From: JBOGFI01 sp050743365 | GTDB lineage: Bacteria; Actinomycetota; Acidimicrobiia; IMCC26256; JACDBD01 | Assembly (NCBI GenBank): GCA_050743365.1 | Contig: JBOGFI010000199.1 | Span: forward strand, 1 to 11,988 | DNA: 11,988 nt | Reading direction: 5' to 3' | Shown: piece after piece, positions 6,121 through 11,988 of the stretch | Layout: every line of letters starts with the position of its first letter | Numbering within the stretch: the first letter of the stretch is position 1 | Made by a program: the position numbers and the translations under genes | Notes under the pieces: model-generated | Databases searched by the model: none | The model's input: only the letters and a program-made list of their open reading frames with translations | What the model was told of the DNA's origin: nothing

Positions 6121-6723
6121 ATGACCGCGACCAGTCTCACCGATGGCCGCTCGGCTCGGGCCGCCCGGACCCGGGAGGCGGTGGTCGAGGCGCTGCTGGA
6201 GCTGATCGACAAGGGCAACCCCCGCCCGACCGCCCGAGAGATCGCCGACCAGGCCGGGGTGTCGCTGCGCTCGGTGTACGTGCACTTCGACGACCTCGAG
6301 GACCTCTTCACCGCCGCGGCCCAGAAGTGGTTCCAGCGGATGACGAAGCTCTTCCGGCCCCTGCCGACCGAGGGCCCCCTCGCCGAGCGGCTGGAGGCCT
6401 TCGTCGCGCAGCGCTGCCGCCTCCTGGAGGTCAACGCGCCGGTGCGGCAGGCAGCGCTGCTCCAGGAGCCGTTCTCCCCCACCCTGGCCACCGTGTTGCA
6501 ACTCGGCCGCAAGGCAGCACGCGACCAGCTCGAGCTGGTCTTCGCGCCGGAGCTCGGGCCCGAGCGGGGTGCGGCCCGCCAGCGGTTGCTCGCAGCCCTC
6601 GACGTCGTCGCCGGCACCGCCACGTGGGACACGTTGCGCCAGCACAACGACCTGTCGGCGGAGGCGGCGCGCCGTGTGGTCGCGGAGATGCTCACGAGGC
6701 TGCTCGCGGGCCGCGACGGCTGA
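6121..6723 (+). CDS. TetR/AcrR-family transcriptional regulator
   Basis: A 200-residue regulator. The TetR DNA-binding domain occupies about residues 13-62, with the helix-turn-helix in TAREIADQAGVSLRSVYVHF (37-56). The remaining helices (about 75-198) form the ligand and dimer domain and give no clue to the ligand. TetR proteins normally repress adjacent genes until a small molecule binds. ATG 6121 is chosen because it follows the predicted promoter; in-frame starts further upstream would translate through the repeat region. Its stop overlaps the dehalogenase start in TGATG (6721-6725), so both are one transcript, and the regulator probably controls the dehalogenase-transport operon and perhaps the divergent hydrolase. 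Confidence 0.9.
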   Translation: MTATSLTDGRSARAARTREAVVEALLELIDKGNPRPTAREIADQAGVSLRSVYVHFDDLEDLFTAAAQKWFQRMTKLFRPLPTEGPLAERLEAFVAQRCRLLEVNAPVRQAALLQEPFSPTLATVLQLGRKAARDQLELVFAPELGPERGAARQRLLAALDVVAGTATWDTLRQHNDLSAEAARRVVAEMLTRLLAGRDG

Positions 6724-7628
6724 TGGACGTCTTGCGCACCCCCGACGAGCGGTTCACCGACCTGCCCGCGTACCCGTTCCCGCCTCATTACCTGGAGGTG
6801 GCCGACGGGGACGGCGGTGAGCTCCGGGTCCACTACGTCGACGAGGGCCCGGCCGGCGCCGATCCGGTGCTGCTGCTGCACGGCGAGCCGTCGTGGAGCT
6901 TCCTGTACCGAAAGATGATCCCGATCGTCGTGGCCGCCGGGCACCGGGCGGTCGCACCCGACCTCGTCGGGTTCGGGCGCTCCGACAAGCCGGCGTCCCG
7001 CACCGACTACACCTACCAGCGTCACGTCGACTGGCTGCGCGCGCTCGTCGTGGGCCTCGACCTGCGGGACATCACCCTCGTGGGCCAGGACTGGGGCGGC
7101 CTCATCGGCCTGCGCCTGGTCGCCGAGCACGAGGACCGCTTCGCCCGTGTGGTCGCCGCCAACACGTTCCTGCCCACCGGCGACCGTGACCCGGGCGATG
7201 CCTTCCTCGCGTGGCAGAAGTTCTCGCAGGAGACGCCGACGTTCCCGGTGGGCCGGATCGTGAACGGCGGCTGCGTGACCGAGCTGCCCGAGGACGTCGT
7301 CGCCGCCTACGACGCGCCCTTCCCCGACGAGACCTACAAGGAGGGCGCACGCCAGTTCCCCCTGCTGGTGCCGACCTCCCCTTCGGATCCCGCCGCCGAG
7401 CCCAACCGGCGGGCGTGGCAGGTGCTGTCGAAGTTCGACAAGCCCTTCCTGACCGCGTTCAGCGACTCCGACCCGATCACCGGCGGCGCCGACCGGGTGC
7501 TGCAGGAGGCGATCCCGGGGGCGAAAGGGCGCCCGCACACCACGCTCTCCGGCGGGGGCCACTTCCTCCAGGAGGACGTAGGCGAGGAGCTGGCGCGGGT
7601 ACTGGTCGACTTCGTTGGTGCAACCTAG
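6723..7628 (+). CDS. dhmA: Haloalkane dehalogenase, DhmA-type (EC 3.8.1.5)
   Basis: A 301-residue alpha/beta hydrolase that replaces a carbon-bound halogen with hydroxyl, giving alcohol and halide. The N-terminus MDVLRTPDERF, the LLLHGEPSWSFLYR box and APDLVGFGRSDKP are hallmarks of the haloalkane dehalogenase group that includes DhlA and mycobacterial DhmA (subfamily I). The nucleophile is D123 in VGQDWGG, with W124 next to it and W164 (FLAWQKF) as the likely second halide-binding Trp. E55 of HGEP, the acid D250 (SDSDPITGG; D248 less likely) and H280 (GGGHFLQED) complete the active site. The cap region DAPFPDETYKEGARQFP is also conserved. The length is normal and no signal peptide is seen. 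ATG 6723 overlaps the tetR stop by one base. Substrate range cannot be read from sequence; epoxide hydrolases are related but lack this halide-binding Trp pattern. Confidence 0.88.
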   Translation: MDVLRTPDERFTDLPAYPFPPHYLEVADGDGGELRVHYVDEGPAGADPVLLLHGEPSWSFLYRKMIPIVVAAGHRAVAPDLVGFGRSDKPASRTDYTYQRHVDWLRALVVGLDLRDITLVGQDWGGLIGLRLVAEHEDRFARVVAANTFLPTGDRDPGDAFLAWQKFSQETPTFPVGRIVNGGCVTELPEDVVAAYDAPFPDETYKEGARQFPLLVPTSPSDPAAEPNRRAWQVLSKFDKPFLTAFSDSDPITGGADRVLQEAIPGAKGRPHTTLSGGGHFLQEDVGEELARVLVDFVGAT

Positions 7629-7640
7629 GGGCAGTCCTAC

Positions 7641-7656
7641 CAGGGGGGAACCGTTG
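7641..7656 (+). promoter_or_regulatory. Ribosome binding site deciding a TTG start
   Basis: AGGGGGGAA (7642-7650) lies four to five bases before an in-frame TTG (7654-7656). It is the best placed Shine-Dalgarno sequence near the 5' end of the permease gene. Other in-frame starts are GTG 7615, inside the dehalogenase gene, and GTG 7693, which has no well-spaced site. Confidence 0.5.
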
Positions 7657-9810
7657 CGCCAGAGGGGGGAGCGCTCGGGGACGACGCAGACCGTGCTGCA
7701 CCGCGTCCGTGACCTCGACGTGCGCGATCGGCTCGCGTACGCGATCCCGTTGGCCGCAGTCGTGTTCGCGGTGCTCGTCTGGCCGTGGCCGGCGCCGGGC
7801 GGGGTGCTCCTGAGCGGCGCGCTCGTGGGTGGCCGCATCGGACTGGTCGCGCTCGGCATCGCATTGATCTACCGGGCGAACCGGGTGGTGAACTTCGCCC
7901 AGGGCGACATCGGCGCGCTCCCCGCGATGCTGGTCGTGCTGCTCGTCATCCAGTCAAGTGTGAACTACTACCTCGGCGCCGCCATCGGCCTTGCTGCCGC
8001 CATCGTCCTCGGCATCCTGGTCGAGACGCTCATCATCCGGCGCTTCTTCTCCGCCCCCCGCCTGATCCTGACGGTGGCCACCATCGGGCTCGCCCAGATC
8101 CTCACCGGGGCGACGCTGTTCCTCCCCCGCGCCTTCGGCGAAACGCTGGCGGAGACCCGGCTCGACCCACCGTTCAGGGCCCGCTTCCAGGTCGGGAGCA
8201 CGTTCTTCAACGCCAACGACGTCATCACGATGATCGTCATCCCGATCTGTTTCATCGCGCTCGCGGTCTGGCTGCGGAGGTCGAGCATCGGCGTCGCGGT
8301 ACGCGCCAGCGCGGAGCGGGCCGACCGCGCCGCCACCCTCGGCATTCCGGTGCGGCGCCTGCACACGATCGTCTGGACGGTCGCGACCGTCCTCGCGTTC
8401 GTCGCCATGTTCCTGCGGGCGGGCGCGGTCGGCCTCCCGGTCGGCACCGTCCTCCCGTTCACATTCCTCGTCCAGGCGCTGGCGGCCGCTGTCATCGGTC
8501 GGTTCGAGCGTTTTGTCGTGATCGGCGTGGCCGCGGTGAGCCTCGGCGTCATCGACCAGGCCATGACGTTCCAGGCCGGCAACCGCCCTGCATTCAACGA
8601 CGCCGTCCTCTTCCTGATCGTGCTGGGTGCCCTCCTGTTCGTGTACCGGCCGTCGCGCCGCCGCGTCGACGCCGAACAGGTGTCGACCTGGCAGGCGGCG
8701 CGCGAGATTCGGCCGGTACCCCGCGAGCTCGCCCGGCTCCCCGAGGTCCGGGCCCTGCGGTGGGGACTCGCCGGCGCGGTCGTGCTGTTCCTGGTGACGC
8801 TGCCGCTGTGGCTCTCGCCGAGTCGGATGAACTTCGCCGGCATCGTGGTGATCTTCGGGATCATCGCCGTCTCGCTGGTCGTGCTCACCGGCTGGGCCGG
8901 CCAGGTCAGCCTGGGCCAGATGGCATTCGTCGGCATGGGCGCCGCCATCGGTGGCGGGCTGACCGATCGAACCGGCCTCGATCTCTCGATCGCCATGCTC
9001 GGAGCGGGGGCCGCCGGCGCGGTGATCGCGATCGTCATCGGGTTCCCCGCGCTGCGACGCCGTGGCCTCACACTCGCGGTCAGTACGCTCGCCTTCGCCC
9101 TCGCGACCTCCTCGTACCTCCTCAACCGTGAACTCTTCGACGACACCTACCTGCCGGGGTTCCGCATCGAGCGCCCCGACCTGTTCGGTGTGATCGACGT
9201 CAACACCGACACCCGCTTCTACTTCCTGTCGCTCGCCACCCTCGGCCTCGCCCTGCTCGTGGTGCGGGGGGTGCGGCGGAGCCGCACCGGCCGGGTGCTC
9301 GTCGGCATCCGCGAGAACGAGCGAGCGGTCCGGGCGTACGGCGTCGATGCCACCCGCACTACCCTGGCCGGCTTCGCGCTCTCCGGCTTCTTGGCCGCCC
9401 TCGCGGGCGCGCTGTTCGCCCACCAGCAGTTGGGACTGCAGAACGCGTCGTACGCACCCGAGCAGAGCCTCAAGGTGTTCACGATGGTCGTCATCGGCGG
9501 CCTGGGATCGGTGCCGGGGGCGCTGCTCGGCGCCACCTACGTGCAGGGGGTCGACTACTACCTGCCGTCCCAGTGGCAGTTCCTGGCCACCGGTGCCGGA
9601 CTCCTCCTCGTGCTCATGATGCTGCCGGGCGGTCTCGGGGCGGTCATCTACGACGGGCGCGACTGGCTGCTGCGCCGAATCGCGGAGCGGCGGGGCATCC
9701 TCGTCCCGAGCCTGGTCGCCGACCGCCGGGTCGAGGAACCGATCCCCGAACCGGTGCTCGAGCGGGCCGAGGAAGCGGCCGAGCGCGAGCACGCGGAGCT
9801 GTCGCCATGA
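7654..9810 (+). CDS. Fused LivH-LivM branched-chain amino acid-type ABC permease
   Basis: A 718-residue membrane protein joining both permease halves of a Liv-type importer. The LivH half (about residues 25-335) has the family signature RANRVVNFAQGDIGALPAML (N80 to D85) and a cytoplasmic coupling region near 214-230 (RASAERADRAATLGIP). A hydrophilic linker (about 335-368) leads to the LivM half (about 370-665), with LTGWAGQVSLGQMAF (T412-G416) and the coupling region IRENERAVRAYGVDATRT (about 553-570). The last 50 residues are charged. Such LivHM fusions occur in Actinobacteria. The complex would import amino acids or other small carboxylates or amides using LivG/LivF ATPases. The TTG at 7654 is preferred by its ribosome site; GTG 7615 and GTG 7693 are alternatives. 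It follows dhmA by 25 bp, and its TGA overlaps the next ATG (ATGA 9807-9810). Confidence 0.88.
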   Translation: MRQRGERSGTTQTVLHRVRDLDVRDRLAYAIPLAAVVFAVLVWPWPAPGGVLLSGALVGGRIGLVALGIALIYRANRVVNFAQGDIGALPAMLVVLLVIQSSVNYYLGAAIGLAAAIVLGILVETLIIRRFFSAPRLILTVATIGLAQILTGATLFLPRAFGETLAETRLDPPFRARFQVGSTFFNANDVITMIVIPICFIALAVWLRRSSIGVAVRASAERADRAATLGIPVRRLHTIVWTVATVLAFVAMFLRAGAVGLPVGTVLPFTFLVQALAAAVIGRFERFVVIGVAAVSLGVIDQAMTFQAGNRPAFNDAVLFLIVLGALLFVYRPSRRRVDAEQVSTWQAAREIRPVPRELARLPEVRALRWGLAGAVVLFLVTLPLWLSPSRMNFAGIVVIFGIIAVSLVVLTGWAGQVSLGQMAFVGMGAAIGGGLTDRTGLDLSIAMLGAGAAGAVIAIVIGFPALRRRGLTLAVSTLAFALATSSYLLNRELFDDTYLPGFRIERPDLFGVIDVNTDTRFYFLSLATLGLALLVVRGVRRSRTGRVLVGIRENERAVRAYGVDATRTTLAGFALSGFLAALAGALFAHQQLGLQNASYAPEQSLKVFTMVVIGGLGSVPGALLGATYVQGVDYYLPSQWQFLATGAGLLLVLMMLPGGLGAVIYDGRDWLLRRIAERRGILVPSLVADRRVEEPIPEPVLERAEEAAEREHAELSP

Positions 9811-11988
9811 GGAAGTGGGCGCAACGGATCACCGGCGGCGCGCCCCTTTATCCGTTGCTGGTCCTGGCCGGGCTCAACGGTGCCGACGAGCTCGACCGCA
9901 CGGTCTTCGGGGTCGTCCTGCCCGAGATCCGCGACGAGTTCGGCCTCAGCAACCGCGGCATCCTCAGCGTCGTCGCGCTCGCATTCGTCGCCGCGCTCCT
10001 CCTCGCGCTGCCGGTGGGGTTTACCGCCGACCGTCTCCACCGCACCCGCATGGCGGTGGTCGCCGGGGTCCTGTGGGGCGCGTTCTCGGTCATGACGGGG
10101 TTCGCGGTCACGGTCGTGATGCTGGGGATCGCCCGGGCCGGGTCGGGGCTCGGGCGCGGGTTCAACGACCCCGTCCACAACTCGCTGATCGCCGACTACT
10201 ACGACATCCCGGTCCGCCCCAAGGTGTACGCGGTCCACCGGGCCGCCAACTCGGTCGGCCAGTTCGTGGGCCCGTTCGCCGGGGGCGTGCTCGCCTACTT
10301 CCTGGGCTGGCGGGCGCCGTTCCTGATCTTCGGGATCCCGACCGCGATCTTGGTCCTGATGGCGCTGCGCCTGCGGGAGCCGGTTCGAGGATCGTTCGAG
10401 CGGCGGGCCATCGGCGCGTCCGAAGAGTCGGTACAGACCGAGGAGCGCCCGGCATCGTGGGCCGAGTCGTGGCGCATCGTGTGGCAGGTGGGCACCCTCC
10501 GGCGTCTGTTCGTCTCACTCCCGTTCCTCGCGGTGGCGGTGGTCGGACTCCTCACCCTCGGCTCCCTCTTCTACGACGAGGTCTTCGGCCTCAACGAGGT
10601 CGAGCGAGGCCTGGTGGCGGCGGGTGCGGAGCCCTCCCAGATCCTCGGGTTCCTCATCGGCATCCCGATCGCCACCCGCCTCATGGCCCACGATCCCGGG
10701 CTGGTGCTGAAGATGCTCTTCGCCGTGACCGCGATCGTCACCGCAGCCTGGATCGTGTTCTCGCAGGCGCCCAACCTCGTCGTCGCCATCGCTACCAACG
10801 TCGTGATCTCGGGTGCACTCGGGCTGCTCGCGCCCGGGATCTACGCCGTGCTCTCGCTCACGGTCCCGCCGAAGGTGCGCGCGTTCGGGTTCGCGGTCGC
10901 CGCCGTCTGGATCATCCCCGGCCTGCTGATCCTGCCGATCGTCGGCGGTCTGGCCGACGACCACGGCATCCGCACCGCGCTCCTCCTCATGTCCCCGGTG
11001 TTCGTGATCGGCGGGCTCGTGCTCGCGTCCGCAGGGTCGTTCGTCGCCGCCGACATGCGCAAGGTGTGGACTGCCGCCGCCGCCCAGTCGGAGGTCGCCC
11101 ACGAGCGAGACCAGGGCACGGTGAAGCTCCTCCTCGTGCGCGATCTCGACGTGGCGTACGACGGCGTCCAGGTGCTCTTCGGCGTGGACTTCGAGGTCGA
11201 CGAGGGCGAGATCGTCGCCCTGCTCGGCACCAACGGCGCCGGCAAGTCGACGCTGCTGCGCGCGGTCTCGGGACTCGTCCGGGCCCGCGGGGGCGCCGTC
11301 ATCTTCGACGGGCGCGACATGACGCACACCCCGCCCGACGAGATCGCCGGCCGCGGCGTCACCCAGGTCCCCGGCGGCCAAGGTGTGTTCCCGTCGCTCA
11401 CCGTCGCCGAGAACCTGCGTCTGGCCGGCTGGCTCCAGCGGCGCGACACCAAGGAGGTGCGCGCGGCGACCGAGCGGGTCTTCGGGTACTTCCCGGTGCT
11501 GCGCGAGCGCCTCCACGAGCCCGCCGGCAACCTCTCCGGCGGTCAGCAGCAGATGCTCACGCTCGGGATGGCGTTCATCTCCAAACCTCGTCTGCTCATG
11601 ATCGACGAACTGTCGCTGGGGCTGGCCCCCACCGTCATCTCCCAGCTGATGAAGATCGTCGAGGGCCTGCGCGACCGCGGCACGACGATCATCCTGGTCG
11701 AGCAGTCGGTGAACCTCGCGCTCACCGTGGCCGAGACCGCCTACTTCATGGAGAAGGGAGAGATCCGCTTCCACGGCCCCACCGCCGAGCTCCTCGACCG
11801 TCCCGACGTCCTCCGCTCCGTCTTCCTCGAAGGCGTCGCTGCCGGCCAGGTCACCGCGGGGAACGGACTCACCGGTGACGGCGCGCGCGGCGACCGGAGC
11901 GAGCCGCGCGAGCGTCGGGAGCTCGCCAGCGAGCGAGCGTTCGCGGACGGGGTATCCCGGCCCGCAGCGAGCGAGCGCAGGTTGGTGG
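9807..11988 (+). CDS. MFS transporter fused to LivF-type ABC ATPase (3' partial)
   Basis: One frame stays open from ATG 9807 to the window end (727 codons). I read it codon by codon and found no stop. Residues 1-417 are a 12-helix major facilitator: motif A GFTADRLHRTR (71-81) follows helix 2, and a charged loop (about 190-232) separates the two six-helix halves. After a linker (418-438) comes a full-length LivF-like nucleotide-binding domain (about 439-676). It has Walker A GTNGAGKST (474-482), signature LSGGQQQ (576-582), Walker B with D600/E601 (LLMIDELSLGLAP), and VEQS at 631-634, with Q633 where other ABC proteins have the switch His, as is normal for LivF. A Gly/Arg/Glu-rich tail follows. 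The C-terminus of an MFS protein is cytoplasmic, so the ATPase would be on the right side to dock on the LivHM protein. ATGA overlap with livHM implies coupling. GTG 11121 could be an internal start for a separate LivF. Confidence 0.85.
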   Translation, partial: MRKWAQRITGGAPLYPLLVLAGLNGADELDRTVFGVVLPEIRDEFGLSNRGILSVVALAFVAALLLALPVGFTADRLHRTRMAVVAGVLWGAFSVMTGFAVTVVMLGIARAGSGLGRGFNDPVHNSLIADYYDIPVRPKVYAVHRAANSVGQFVGPFAGGVLAYFLGWRAPFLIFGIPTAILVLMALRLREPVRGSFERRAIGASEESVQTEERPASWAESWRIVWQVGTLRRLFVSLPFLAVAVVGLLTLGSLFYDEVFGLNEVERGLVAAGAEPSQILGFLIGIPIATRLMAHDPGLVLKMLFAVTAIVTAAWIVFSQAPNLVVAIATNVVISGALGLLAPGIYAVLSLTVPPKVRAFGFAVAAVWIIPGLLILPIVGGLADDHGIRTALLLMSPVFVIGGLVLASAGSFVAADMRKVWTAAAAQSEVAHERDQGTVKLLLVRDLDVAYDGVQVLFGVDFEVDEGEIVALLGTNGAGKSTLLRAVSGLVRARGGAVIFDGRDMTHTPPDEIAGRGVTQVPGGQGVFPSLTVAENLRLAGWLQRRDTKEVRAATERVFGYFPVLRERLHEPAGNLSGGQQQMLTLGMAFISKPRLLMIDELSLGLAPTVISQLMKIVEGLRDRGTTIILVEQSVNLALTVAETAYFMEKGEIRFHGPTAELLDRPDVLRSVFLEGVAAGQVTAGNGLTGDGARGDRSEPRERRELASERAFADGVSRPAASERRLV
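11927..11977. repeat. Direct repeat CAGCGAGCGAGCG in the 3' tail
   Basis: A perfect 13-bp repeat occurs at 11927-11939 and 11965-11977, 38 bp apart, in a stretch (about 11881-11988) dense in GCGAGC. In the open frame it reads as a disordered tail (LASERAFADG, then PAASERRLV) beyond the ATPase domain. This looks like an intergenic-type repeat read into the end of the gene rather than a folded domain. Confidence 0.6.

Noticed and set aside
5991..7859. Upstream extension of the hydrolase frame on the minus strand
   Set aside because: The extension lies opposite tetR and dhmA and shows no domain; hydrolase homology begins at the start chosen at 5990.
7954..9792. 612-codon minus-strand open frame opposite livHM
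   Set aside because: Its composition is dominated by Asp, Glu, His, Arg and Gly with no domain or hydrophobic core, as expected for the antisense shadow of a GC-rich membrane protein gene. The plus strand has clear LivH and LivM signatures.
10515..11774. 419-codon minus-strand open frame opposite the MFS-LivF gene
   Set aside because: It is an antisense shadow with low-complexity charged sequence and no recognisable family, while the plus frame carries MFS and ABC ATPase motifs.
9815..11878. 687-codon plus-strand frame overlapping the MFS-LivF gene
   Set aside because: It is Arg/Pro/Gly-rich shadow sequence. The frame from 9807 has all the domain motifs and overlaps the livHM stop as ATGA; it is easily missed because it has no stop inside the window.

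Overview
This is a very GC-rich window with dense gene packing, short intergenic gaps, frequent GTG starts and 4-base ATGA/GTGA overlaps. These features, together with a DUF222 (13E12-type) HNH endonuclease, a ClpC2-like HTH/Clp_N protein, an actinobacterial-type SOS box and a DhmA-type haloalkane dehalogenase, point to a chromosomal segment of a member of the Actinomycetota. The family mix and the GCGAGCGAGCG-rich 3' end are compatible with an Acidimicrobiia-like lineage, but that placement is inference. No tRNA, rRNA, insertion sequence, prophage or CRISPR array was seen.

Layout. (1) 1-704, plus: pirin family protein, cut at its 5' end by the window edge. (2) 756-1445, plus: HTH plus double Clp_N repeat protein (ClpC2-like). 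Its promoter carries two GTCAA-N7-TTGAC palindromes and is predicted to make a leaderless mRNA. (3) 1531-3569, plus: DUF222/HNH endonuclease, then an overlapping APH-type phosphotransferase. The promoter ahead of them holds a perfect CGAAC-N4-GTTCG LexA box between -35 and -10, and the 5' UTR holds a 10-bp hairpin that covers the ribosome binding site. (4) 3576-5990, minus: a three-gene operon read from right to left. It encodes a serine beta-lactamase-fold esterase, a DUF4097-like beta-solenoid protein with eleven SG turns, and a single-domain class III adenylate cyclase. (5) 5991-6120: divergent regulatory region with 9-bp and 10-bp tandem repeats. (6) 6121 to the window end, plus: an apparent operon of a TetR regulator, haloalkane dehalogenase (DhmA), a fused LivH-LivM permease, and a long open frame that joins a 12-TM MFS transporter to a LivF-type ABC ATPase.

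How the genes may work together. The right-hand operon looks like regulated uptake of an organic (perhaps halogenated) compound by a Liv-type ABC system plus hydrolytic dehalogenation in the cytoplasm. A LivG and a substrate-binding protein are not in the window and may lie downstream. The left half reads as stress functions: a proteolysis-linked, self-regulated Clp_N protein and a DNA-damage-controlled nuclease operon. The most unusual items are the uninterrupted MFS-LivF fusion, the layered control (SOS box plus RBS-masking hairpin) of the HNH gene, and the twin-operator leaderless promoter of the ClpC2-like gene.
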